Of a DNA stretch of 64,000 nt, positions 8,167 to 15,039 are shown in pieces. Below the pieces are notes generated by a model. That model did not search any database and was not told the DNA's origin. It was given only the letters and a program-made list of their open reading frames with translations. The DNA is from Streptomyces tsukubensis (GTDB lineage Bacteria > Actinomycetota > Actinomycetes > Streptomycetales > Streptomycetaceae). Made by a program: the position numbers and the translations under genes. The stretch lies in contig NZ_CP020700.1 of NCBI RefSeq assembly GCF_003932715.1, forward strand, positions 3,246,501 through 3,310,500, in the 5' to 3' direction. Numbering within the stretch: position 1 is the stretch's first letter; every line of letters begins with the position of its first letter.

Positions 8167-8988
8167 TCAGGTGCCGGACGCCGCCCGGGAGACCGCGTCC
8201 CAGCGCTCCCACTCCTCGATACGGGACGCGTACTCCGCCCGGATCACATCGAGCGGCCCGTTGCCGAAGAAGATCCGCAGGGGCGGCTCGTCGGCGTCGA
8301 CGACGGTGAGGATCGCCTCGCGGGTGGCGGTCGGCTCGCCGCGCACTCCGGCCGGGCGCTGCATGGCGGCGCGGAAGCCGTCGTAGGCGGGCAGGGGTTC
8401 GGCGTGGACGGCGGAGGGCCCGGCCCAGTCGGTGGCGTATCCGGCGGGTTCGACCAGGGTGACCTTGATGCCGAAGCCCCGGACTTCCTTGGCGAGGCTG
8501 GCGGTGAATCCCTCCAGGCCGAACTTCGATGCGTGGTAGCCGCCGAGGCCCGGCAGCGAGAAGACGCCCGCGATGGAGGAGACCTGGATGATGTGTCCGC
8601 CGCCTTGGGCGCGCAGGTGCGGCAGCGCGGCCTGCGTGACCCACAGCGGGGCGAGCAGGTTGACGTCGATCTGCGCCCGGGCCTGCTCTTCGCTGATCTC
8701 CTCGACCATGCCGAACAGGCCGTAGCCCGCGTTGTTGACGACGACGTCGAGGCGGCCGAATCGGTCGGCGGCCCGGCGCACGGCGGCGTGGACGGCGGCG
8801 CGGTCGGTGACGTCCAGCCGGAGCGGCAGCAGCTTGTCGCCGTGGGAGGCGACGAGATCGTCGAACGCGCCGGGGGTACGGCTCGTCGCGGCGACGCGGT
8901 CACCCCGTTCCAGGGCGGCTTCGGCCCACTGCCTGCCGAAGCCCTTGGAGGCTCCGGTGATGAACCAGGTCTTCGTCTCCGTGGTCAT
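8167..8988 (-). CDS. SDR family oxidoreductase
   Basis: 273 residues from the ATG at 8988, with CAGGAG six bases upstream. Classical SDR: TGASKGFGRQ cofactor loop, a conserved Asp in RLDVTD, NNAGYG, Ser in SSIAG, and YHASKFG with catalytic Tyr and Lys. C-terminal PLRIFFGNGPLDVIRAEY is typical of the broad YbbO-like/aldehyde-reductase SDR group. Its ATG overlaps the TGA of the upstream RidA gene (ATGA), so both are translated from one mRNA controlled by the palindromes at 9511-9560. Confidence 0.9.
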   Translation of the reverse strand: MTTETKTWFITGASKGFGRQWAEAALERGDRVAATSRTPGAFDDLVASHGDKLLPLRLDVTDRAAVHAAVRRAADRFGRLDVVVNNAGYGLFGMVEEISEEQARAQIDVNLLAPLWVTQAALPHLRAQGGGHIIQVSSIAGVFSLPGLGGYHASKFGLEGFTASLAKEVRGFGIKVTLVEPAGYATDWAGPSAVHAEPLPAYDGFRAAMQRPAGVRGEPTATREAILTVVDADEPPLRIFFGNGPLDVIRAEYASRIEEWERWDAVSRAASGT

Positions 8989-9458
8989 GTCGTGCTCCTG
9001 TGTTCTTCGGTGGCGGCCGGTTCCTGCCGACCGTGCGGAGTGAGCCGGGATGACGGGGGGACGACCGCCAGGCCGTCGACCTCGATCAGCCATGCGGGGT
9101 GACCGAGGGCCTGGACGCCGATGAACGTGCTCGCCGTGCGGGGCCAGTGGCCGCCGAAGGCCCGCCGCCCGGCCGCGAAGATCGGCTCGACCAGTTCGGG
9201 GCGGTGCCCCACGACGTGGATGGTGTGCTGCAACAGGTCGCGCGGACCGCAGCCGACCGCGGCCAGCGCGGCGGCGACGTTACGGAACGCCTGTTCGGCC
9301 TGGGCCGCGTGATCGCCCTCGCCGACGAGACGGCCCTCGGAGTCCAGGGCGATCTGGCCCGCGATCGCGACGACGGATCCCGAGCGGACGATCGCGAGAT
9401 GGTGGTAGAGGCCTCCGATCGGCGGGGCCAACGCGGGCGGGTCGACATGTTCGATCAC
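8985..9458 (-). CDS. RidA family protein
   Basis: 157 residues from the GTG at 9458, preceded by GAGAGGA. Rid fold: GGLYHHLAIVRSGSVVAIAGQIALDSEGRLVGEGD, then AEQAFRNVAAALAAVG and a C-terminal STFIGVQALGHPAWLIEVDGLAVV. Canonical RidA has an Arg in the xxR-V motif (imine deaminase site); here the corresponding strand reads IGVQALGHPAWLIEVDGLA, without an obvious Arg, so it may be a non-deaminating Rid paralogue. Translationally coupled to the following SDR. The promoter region carries a large double palindrome. Confidence 0.82.
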   Translation of the reverse strand: MIEHVDPPALAPPIGGLYHHLAIVRSGSVVAIAGQIALDSEGRLVGEGDHAAQAEQAFRNVAAALAAVGCGPRDLLQHTIHVVGHRPELVEPIFAAGRRAFGGHWPRTASTFIGVQALGHPAWLIEVDGLAVVPPSSRLTPHGRQEPAATEEHRSTT

Positions 9459-9510
9459 GGCCGGGTCCTCTCGTATGGGGCGTGGTCGGGCACCGTTCAC
9501 CACCTTCGAT

Positions 9511-9560
9511 TTTGGTCATTGACCAACTTTCCCTCTCAGTAAAGTTGGTCAATGACCAAA
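9511..9560. promoter_or_regulatory. Tandem palindromic operators of the RidA-SDR operon
   Basis: TTTGGTCATTGACCAACTTT, a 10-bp gap, then its exact reverse complement. Each 20-bp arm contains a 15-bp palindrome of its own (TTGGTCA-N-TGACCAA), so the site is two identical operators in mirror arrangement, centred 30 bp apart, about 50-100 bp upstream of the RidA GTG. Such paired sites are typical of TetR or MarR repressors. The low GC content of the block stands out from its surroundings. Confidence 0.8.
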
Positions 9561-9634
9561 AATCAACACCCTGAGCCGACGCGAGCACGGCCACCTCCCC
9601 TCCCCCTTCCCTTCAGGCCCCTCCACGCTCTATT

Positions 9635-9653
9635 GTTCTAGTAGACATAGAAC
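9635..9653. promoter_or_regulatory. Probable GntR/YtrA operator
   Basis: GTTCTA-N7-TAGAAC inverted repeat, 25 bp upstream of the DUF1648 gene start at 9678. YtrA-subfamily GntR regulators usually repress their own operon from such a site, and a YtrA-type gene is the second gene of this operon. It overlaps an AT-rich stretch that probably contains the -10 element. Confidence 0.6.
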
Positions 9654-9677
9654 TAACCGAACCGGTTGGAGGGTGAA

Positions 9678-10706
9678 GTGAGACGATCAGCGACCCAGGC
9701 CCCCACGCCGGAACCGTCCGCCGGGACCCGTGCCGCGCGGCTGCGGCGCGGGTGCGTCCTGGCCGCACCGCCGGTCGTGGCCGCCGCGGTCTTCCTGGCG
9801 GTCTTCGCTTCCGTACGGAACGAACTCCCGGCCCAGTTGGCCACGCATGTCGGGGAGGACGGCCGCGCCGACGACTTCACCGGCCGGGGCACGTTCGTTC
9901 TGGCCGCCGTGCTCTCCCTCTTCGGGCTCGGCGCCCTCTTCGGTGCGACGGCCCGCTTCACCTCGGGTGTCCGGCAGGCGACGGCCGCGCCCCGGCTGCT
10001 GCTCGCGGTCGGCGCGGGCACGATCGCGCTCGTCGGCTATCTGGCGGTGATGCTCCTCTTCGCCAACTCCGGCGCCGCCGATCCCGCCGCCGTCCGCTTC
10101 TCCGACTGGCAGATAGCCGCCGCCGCGGCGACCGGTGCCGCGGCGGGCGCGCTGGCCTGGTTCACCGCCGGGCCGGACCCGGTCGCGGCGGACCAGGACA
10201 TACCTGCGGGCGAGGGCGAGCGGCTTCCGCTCCGCCCCGGGGAGCAGATCGTCTGGACCCGGACGGTCACCGCGCCGGGGATGTGGGCGGCGGGCGCGAT
10301 CACCTGCGCCGGGCTGACCGCGCTGGGTGCGTTCGCCGGCTGGTGGCTGCTGGCCCTGGCCATCCCCCTGGGCCTGCTGTTCGCCGCGACCGGCCGGGTC
10401 CGGGTGACGGCGGACGCCCGCGGGCTGACGGTCACCCCGGCGGGACTGCGAGCCCCGCGCGTCCACGTCCCCTTGGCGGAGATATCGTCCGCCGCGACCC
10501 GCCCGGTCAGCGCCGTACGCGACTTCGGCGGCTGGGGCTACCGGGCCCGGGCGGGGGCGCGCGGGGTGATCCTGCGGTCGGGTGACGCGCTCGCCGTCAG
10601 CCAGGCATCGGGCGGTACGTTTCTGGTGACCGTGGACGACGCGACGACCGCGGCGGCGACGCTGAACGCCCTGGCCGACCGGGAGCGCCGCCCGACGGCC
10701 GGCTGA
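9678..10706 (+). CDS. DUF1648-type membrane protein with C-terminal PH-like region
   Basis: 342 residues from the GTG at 9678, four bases after GGAGGG. N-terminal membrane segment (CVLAAPPVVAAAVFLAVFA) followed by ELPAQLATHVGEDGRADDF, the usual DUF1648 signature, then further membrane spans around residues 70-160 and two more near residues 200-235. The cytosolic tail contains beta-strand-rich sequence (VTADARGLTVTPAGL) resembling bacterial PH-like domains. DUF1648 proteins paired with YtrA-type GntR regulators are common in Firmicutes and actinobacteria and are linked to envelope stress. Likely co-transcribed with the downstream regulator. Confidence 0.75.
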   Translation: MRRSATQAPTPEPSAGTRAARLRRGCVLAAPPVVAAAVFLAVFASVRNELPAQLATHVGEDGRADDFTGRGTFVLAAVLSLFGLGALFGATARFTSGVRQATAAPRLLLAVGAGTIALVGYLAVMLLFANSGAADPAAVRFSDWQIAAAAATGAAAGALAWFTAGPDPVAADQDIPAGEGERLPLRPGEQIVWTRTVTAPGMWAAGAITCAGLTALGAFAGWWLLALAIPLGLLFAATGRVRVTADARGLTVTPAGLRAPRVHVPLAEISSAATRPVSAVRDFGGWGYRARAGARGVILRSGDALAVSQASGGTFLVTVDDATTAAATLNALADRERRPTAG

Positions 10707-10758
10707 CCCGCCCCTACCCCCGTCCCCACCCCAATCCATCCCACCCTGAGAGCGAGAC

Positions 10759-11127
10759 ATGCTCTTCCGAATCGACCACCAGTCGCCGCTCTCCCTCAGC
10801 GACCAGGTCGCGGCCTCCGTCCGGCGCGCTCTCGCCGACGGCTCCGCCGGACCGGGAGAGCGGCTCCCCGCCGCCCGCGAGCTGGCGACGTCCCTGGAGA
10901 TAAACCTCCACACCGTGCTCCGCGGCTACCAGAAGCTGCGCGACGAGGGCCTGGTGGAACTCCGCCGCGGCCGGGGCGCGGTAATCAGCGACGGAGCCGG
11001 CCCCGGCCACGGCCGCCTCATCGAACGCATCCATGAACTCGCCGCGGAGGCGCGTGCGATAGGCCTCTCCGACGAGGAACTCCTCACCCTGATCCGCGGC
11101 ACCCTCAGCCCGGACAGCACCCGCTGA
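10759..11127 (+). CDS. GntR family regulator, YtrA subfamily
   Basis: 122 residues, the short length typical of the YtrA subfamily: an N-terminal winged helix (SDQVAASVRRALADGSAGPGERLPAARELA, HTVLRGYQKLRDEGLVELRRGRG) and a short two-helix dimerisation tail instead of a large effector domain. Starts 52 bp after the DUF1648 gene and is probably autoregulated through the GTTCTA-N7-TAGAAC site at 9635. Confidence 0.9.
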   Translation: MLFRIDHQSPLSLSDQVAASVRRALADGSAGPGERLPAARELATSLEINLHTVLRGYQKLRDEGLVELRRGRGAVISDGAGPGHGRLIERIHELAAEARAIGLSDEELLTLIRGTLSPDSTR

Positions 11128-11402
11128 CCGGGCCCTGACCCACCCCGCCCCACCCCGGAGACCCTCTCCCGCTTCCACAGCCCGCCCGGCACCATTCGGC
11201 GGTTCCGGGTCCGCGGCGTGACAAAAGCACTCGGAATGTACGGCTCTGCTCGAACAGTCGCGCCATAAAGACCGGCCATTACCACGTGATATCCATGGGA
11301 ACTCGCCAAATCCCCTGGAACATTCGCTTCCGTGCTCCCCGTGCAGGAAGGTCTGGAGAAACCCGCTCACATCAGTCAAAGATCTCTAACGGGGTGATCC
11401 AC

Positions 11403-11840
11403 GTGAGCAGAATCAAGATAACCAAGATCCTGGCCGGCGCCACGGCGACCGGAATGATCGCCACTCTCGGAGTCATGGTCAGCGCGACACCCGCATCGGC
11501 CCATAAGATCACATGTTCCTGGAACAAGGGTGTGGGTACGCCCTGGTCCACGAGCGGCAAGAACGCCAAGGGCTTTGTGCAGGTCAAGTGCTCCGACAAC
11601 CTCGACAAGGCGAATACCAGCGCACAGATCCAGCTGTACCGCAGCGGTAAATGGCGGAACCAGGGCAAGAAGGTCATCAGCTACTCCACCGCCAAGACCA
11701 TCCATGTCAATGACTCCGCAGCCAAGCGGATCGGCGGGTACCACTACCGCACCAAGGGAACCCACTTCGGGCAGCACGGCAATATCTTTGCGCTGCCGAC
11801 GTATTACTCTCCCACCCGCTACCTCGTCCGCAACGGCTGA
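11403..11840 (+). CDS. Small secreted protein
   Basis: 145 residues from the GTG at 11403. Typical Sec signal peptide (basic start RIKITKI, hydrophobic core, cleavage after ATPASA), giving a mature protein beginning HKITCSWNKG of about 115 residues. Two Cys (in ITCSW and QVKCSD) can form one disulfide. The mature part is basic and rich in Tyr, Lys, His, Ser, probably a small beta domain; no family recognised. An in-frame extension to 11286 exists but lacks a plausible start context. Confidence 0.75.
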   Translation: MSRIKITKILAGATATGMIATLGVMVSATPASAHKITCSWNKGVGTPWSTSGKNAKGFVQVKCSDNLDKANTSAQIQLYRSGKWRNQGKKVISYSTAKTIHVNDSAAKRIGGYHYRTKGTHFGQHGNIFALPTYYSPTRYLVRNG

Positions 11841-11921
11841 TACGGCCGGCCCGGACCGAACCTGGGGGCGCGTGGTACTCCGGCCGGAGTACCGCGCGCC
11901 CCGCACTGACGAGGAGGAAAA

Positions 11922-12230
11922 ATGCGGGAACTGGAACCGCAGGCAGTCCAGTTGCTCAACCTCGCCCAAGAGGTCTGCCGGGTCCGCCACGGCCGGATGG
12001 TCACCCCGCAGGACATCGTCTTCGCCTATGTGGTGCGGCAGTTGACGCCTCCGGACGAGTCCCCCGGATATGCGGCCCAGGACAGCGCCTCCCCGGAACA
12101 CGTCCTGTTGGGTCCCGAAGTCCATGCCGTGCTGACGCTGGAGACGGACGAACCGGTCGTCCTGGGTGAACTGGTGGATCTGGCGGCCGCCCACTCCAAA
12201 GAGCTGATCGGATACCTGGGAATCGAGTGA
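11922..12230 (+). CDS. Clp-N-like small protein
   Basis: 102 residues. The segment LNLAQEVCRVRHGRMVTPQDIVFAYVVR resembles one half of a Clp N-terminal repeat (helical substrate-binding domain), and the C-terminal LVDLAAAHSKELIGYLGIE is helical. This similarity is weak and judged by eye. Its TGA overlaps the GTG of the following lipoprotein gene, so they form an operon. Preceded by GAGGAGG. Confidence 0.55.
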   Translation: MRELEPQAVQLLNLAQEVCRVRHGRMVTPQDIVFAYVVRQLTPPDESPGYAAQDSASPEHVLLGPEVHAVLTLETDEPVVLGELVDLAAAHSKELIGYLGIE

Positions 12231-12781
12231 ACCGGCGGCGGTCGACGAGGTACGGAACCCTCGCCCTGCTTCTGGCGGTGGCGGGGTGCACAGCCACGGA
12301 GCGGGGCGGTCTCGACGGCGCGGGCTGGAAGAGGGAATCCGTCCTCAGCGGTGCGGAAGCCACCCTCGGCCAGGTCTCACCGGCCTCGTGCCGGCCCCTT
12401 GTGGAGCTGCTGGACCGTCGTGCTCCCGAGGACGAGGTCACCGGATTCCGCCATGAGAAGCGCGGTTCCTATCTCCTGCTCCGCGAGTTCACGGGGACCA
12501 CCGCCTTTCCCCGGCGGATTCTGGACGCGGCCCGGGCCTGCCCTGCGATGACGATGGGATACGACTCCACCACCCTCTCCTACACCGTCACCGTCGTCGC
12601 CCAGGGCGAACGGGAGACCCGGCTGCTGCTGGCCGCCCAGGAGTCCGGCACTCCCTTGACCGAGATGCTCGTATCCGCGGTGGAGCGGAACGGCCGACAG
12701 TCGCTGATCCGGGTCATGCGTCCCGAAGGCATCGGCGACACCGAGCGGACGGGCGCGGATCTGGCGGTGTCCACCGGCTGA
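12227..12781 (+). CDS. Putative lipoprotein
   Basis: 184 residues starting with GTG that overlaps the previous stop (GTGA). Basic n-region (NRRRSTR), hydrophobic stretch and lipobox AVAGC, so lipidation at about Cys21 and attachment to the outer face of the membrane are expected. Mature part contains two further Cys (ASCRPL and ARACPAM), a possible disulfide, and alternating beta-strand pattern (TLSYTVTVVAQGERETRLLLA). No family recognised; resembles small sensor-type lipoproteins. Confidence 0.72.
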   Translation: MNRRRSTRYGTLALLLAVAGCTATERGGLDGAGWKRESVLSGAEATLGQVSPASCRPLVELLDRRAPEDEVTGFRHEKRGSYLLLREFTGTTAFPRRILDAARACPAMTMGYDSTTLSYTVTVVAQGERETRLLLAAQESGTPLTEMLVSAVERNGRQSLIRVMRPEGIGDTERTGADLAVSTG

Positions 12782-12841
12782 CCCGGGCACCGACACCGGT
12801 CGCGGTTCCGGGCGGTTCGTATCCGGCGGAGACCGGGGTGG

Positions 12842-13249
12842 TCATCCGCCGTGAGCCTCCGTGAGGGTGGTTCCGGCGGGCCGGTCCGTCGCCGGAACGT
12901 CGCTTCCGGGGTGAGGTTCCGGGAGCTTCGCGCCCGCGGCCTGGCGTTCTTCCAGTTGCCGCACGCGTCGGGACAGTTCCTGCACGGCAGCGATCAGCAC
13001 GCCCTGGGCATCGACGGGTTCGATGACCGTATTACGCCTGCCGTAGCCGTAGGCGGCCCACCAGTCCTGGGCCATGGGGCCGAGGTGGAGGCTGTCGGGA
13101 TCCCAGTCGTAGCGCCATTCGCTGATGGGGAGTTCGTCGAGAAGGGCGAGGATCTGCGCCCGGGTGAGGGGTTCGGCTCTCTCGGTCCGCGGAGGGCGGG
13201 GTGCGAAGAACGCTGATTTGATACCGCGGATGGTGGCGATGATGCGCAT
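12842..13249 (-). CDS. S74/intramolecular-chaperone-like C-terminal module
   Basis: 135 residues from the ATG at 13249 (GGAG five bases upstream). Residues 31-102 match the later part of peptidase S74 / tail-fibre intramolecular chaperone domains: LLDELPISEWRYDWD, LHLGPMAQDWWAAYGYG, then IEPVDAQGVLIAAVQELSRRV and a terminal coiled-coil helix. The usual start of that domain, SD-x3-K-x2-I-x-P with the autocleavage Ser/Lys pair, is absent here but present in the two short peptides encoded immediately upstream. N-terminal 30 residues are basic (IRGIKSAFFAPRPPR); C-terminal 30 are disordered. Function unknown; last gene of the three-gene unit. Confidence 0.75.
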   Translation of the reverse strand: MRIIATIRGIKSAFFAPRPPRTERAEPLTRAQILALLDELPISEWRYDWDPDSLHLGPMAQDWWAAYGYGRRNTVIEPVDAQGVLIAAVQELSRRVRQLEERQAAGAKLPEPHPGSDVPATDRPAGTTLTEAHGG

Positions 13250-13259
13250 ATGCACTCCA

Positions 13260-13290
13260 GCCGGTGAGCGGAGTTTCCCCGCTCACCGGC
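13260..13290. repeat. Intergenic hairpin 1 of the S74 peptide operon
   Basis: GCCGGTGAGC and GCTCACCGGC form a perfect 10-bp stem with an 11-base loop, between the 38-residue peptide and the S74-like gene. The same hairpin, with identical stem and flanking CTCCA/AACAGGG sequence, recurs 193 bp away at 13453. No U-tract follows, so it is more likely an mRNA processing or stability element than a terminator. Confidence 0.7.
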
Positions 13291-13308
13291 AACAGGGGGT
13301 CAACGGAT

Positions 13309-13425
13309 TCAGGAGATGGGCTTGATGTCGTGCTTCACATCACGGTCGCTGAGCGCCGTGACGAGAGGGACGACGATGGGTTCGAGAACTTGGACGATGC
13401 GCAGAATCTCGTCAAGGTTGGCCAT
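13309..13425 (-). CDS. 38-residue peptide with S74 cleavage-site motif (copy B)
   Basis: MANLDEILRIVQVLEPIVVP begins a 38-residue peptide ending SDRDVKHDIKPIS. The first 25 residues form a hydrophobic/amphipathic helix; the end matches the start of S74 intramolecular chaperone domains, where Ser and the Lys five residues on (here Ser26, Lys31) are the self-cleavage dyad. Shine-Dalgarno GAAAGGG precedes the ATG. It is a tandem paralogue of the peptide at 13501. Because the ORF stops right where the chaperone domain should continue, and the continuation is encoded by the next gene, the domain appears split. Could alternatively be a decaying duplicate, but both copies keep intact frames and ribosome sites. 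Confidence 0.75.
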   Translation of the reverse strand: MANLDEILRIVQVLEPIVVPLVTALSDRDVKHDIKPIS

Positions 13426-13452
13426 GCCGATCCCTTTCGGTTGAGTACTCCA

Positions 13453-13483
13453 GCCGGTGAGCGGAGTCGGTCAGCTCACCGGC
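13453..13483. repeat. Intergenic hairpin 2 of the S74 peptide operon
   Basis: Same 10-bp stem as hairpin 1 with a diverged loop, between the two peptide genes. Peptide genes plus hairpins form a tandem duplication with a period of about 190 bp. Confidence 0.7.
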
Positions 13484-13500
13484 AACAGGGAGCGGCGGTT

Positions 13501-13614
13501 TCAGGAGATGGGCTTGATGTCGTGCTTCACATCGCGGTCGCTAGCCGAGATGAGAGGGATGATGATGGGTTCGAGAACTTGGACAACGCGAAGAACATCG
13601 TCGAGCCAACTCAT
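13501..13614 (-). CDS. 37-residue peptide with S74 cleavage-site motif (copy A)
   Basis: MSWLDDVLRVVQVLEPIIIP begins this 37-residue peptide, which also ends SDRDVKHDIKPIS (Ser25, Lys30). Shine-Dalgarno GAAAGGA precedes the ATG. Substitutions relative to copy B are conservative (D/E, V/I, and one residue fewer before the motif) while the last 13 residues are identical, which argues for purifying selection on the motif. First gene of the minus-strand unit 13614-12842; promoter presumably in the 13615-13960 gap, which it shares divergently with the exonuclease-family gene. Confidence 0.75.
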   Translation of the reverse strand: MSWLDDVLRVVQVLEPIIIPLISASDRDVKHDIKPIS

Positions 13615-13963
13615 GGCGGTCCTTTCGGTACCGGGAGGCTGATGTGGTCATCATGGAAACGACCCGGCCGAGGCGTTCGCCACGAATGATCGAAAATGAC
13701 CACCCGCTCGGCCCAGCACATGCAATTCCGGCCCACTCCCGCCCCACACCTGTCGAAAGAACGGCATCTCCTGACAACCTGCATCCACCAGTCAATCCCT
13801 CTCGCCCGCATGGCCGGTCGCCCGTGCCGCGCGCAGCGCCGCCTATCACCCCTGGAATGTCCTGGCGCGATACACGCATCCCGTGTGACGATCCGAACGG
13901 TCGGATGCGGACCCGGTCCGGCGGCCGGGGCCGGGGAACAAGCGTGCTGATCAGGGGGACACC

Positions 13964-14926
13964 TTGCGCAGGATGAAGACCTTCGTGCTGATGCTCGTCG
14001 CGTTGCTCGCCCTGCCCGCCGGGGCGGTGCCCGCTGTGGCCTCCCCGGCGGCGCCCGGCACGGCCACGTACCGGATCTGGCACTGGAACGTCGCCGGTCA
14101 CGCCAACAACTTCGGGTCCACGGCGAACGGCCTCGTCGACGCGATCCTGGGCTCCCTGAGCCACCGGAACCCCGACTTCATCTCCCTCAACGAGGTCTGC
14201 CCCGACCAGTACCAGGCCGTCCTCAAGGGCCTCCAGGCCGCCGGCTGGCCGCAGAGCGCGACCAACTTCGCCCGCTTCGAGCCCATGCCCGATGCGAACG
14301 CCGACCTGTGCGGCAACGACGGCGGCGGACCCGACCAGGATCCGTACGGGGTGGCCGTGTTCAGCCGGTTCGCGCCGACCGGCACCGACCGGATCACCCT
14401 GCCCTACGACGGCGACAAGGCCCGCAAGCTCCTCTGCGTACCCGTCGCCGGACAGCCCGGCGGCCTCCGGTTCTGCACCACGCACATCACCTTCAACGCC
14501 ACCTACAAGACGGCCCAGCTCAACACCGTACGGACCCGGATGCAGGACTGGACGACCACCGGCGGCACGGTGATCACCGCCGGGGACTTCAACGTCCAGC
14601 CCCATGACGGTCTGCTCGACGACTGGTACGCGCCCTCCGTCGCGAGCGCCCACAACGGGAACAACAGCGGGATCTTCCGCGAACTCGACGACCTCGACCC
14701 GCTCTGCCCCGGCTGGGGCGAGCAGACCACCGAAGGCACCCTCGCGGGCAAGTGCGGGCAGCCCGCCAAGGTCGACCTGGTGTTCGTCGCGGAAAGCCGG
14801 CTCGTCTCCTACCAGGCCGACGCCCTCCCCGTCGCCCGCGACCGCTGCGTCAACCGCTCCGGCACCTTCATCCCCTGCTCCGACCACCGCATCGTCGACG
14901 CCACCGCCACTGTCACCACCCCGTAG
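13964..14926 (+). CDS. Secreted endonuclease/exonuclease/phosphatase family protein
   Basis: 320 residues. Signal peptide MRRMKTFVLMLVALLALPAG with cleavage near AVASPA. EEP metallohydrolase fold: WNVAGHANN, the metal-binding Glu in SLNEVCP, TTHITFNA, GDFNVQP and the terminal SDHRIV with catalytic Asp-His. Members hydrolyse DNA, RNA or phosphoesters such as sphingomyelin; the substrate is undetermined. Four or more Cys suggest disulfides, as expected of an exported enzyme. The TTG at 13964 has GGGGGA six bases upstream; the ATG at 13973 is the alternative. Confidence 0.85.
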   Translation: MRRMKTFVLMLVALLALPAGAVPAVASPAAPGTATYRIWHWNVAGHANNFGSTANGLVDAILGSLSHRNPDFISLNEVCPDQYQAVLKGLQAAGWPQSATNFARFEPMPDANADLCGNDGGGPDQDPYGVAVFSRFAPTGTDRITLPYDGDKARKLLCVPVAGQPGGLRFCTTHITFNATYKTAQLNTVRTRMQDWTTTGGTVITAGDFNVQPHDGLLDDWYAPSVASAHNGNNSGIFRELDDLDPLCPGWGEQTTEGTLAGKCGQPAKVDLVFVAESRLVSYQADALPVARDRCVNRSGTFIPCSDHRIVDATATVTTP

Positions 14927-15039
14927 GGACGGGGACCGGCTGCCGTCGGCGGGCGGCTCGTCGGCGTGTCGGTTGGCCCTCCCCCGTACTCCGGAAGATG
15001 CTCCCCAGCAGGGAAACGTCGACGGTGGAGGGGGACCCG

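Noticed and set aside
13644..13976. Plus-strand open frames of about 84 and 110 residues between the S74 peptides and the exonuclease-family gene
   Set aside because: No ribosome site, composition unlike neighbours; the region must hold two divergent promoters.
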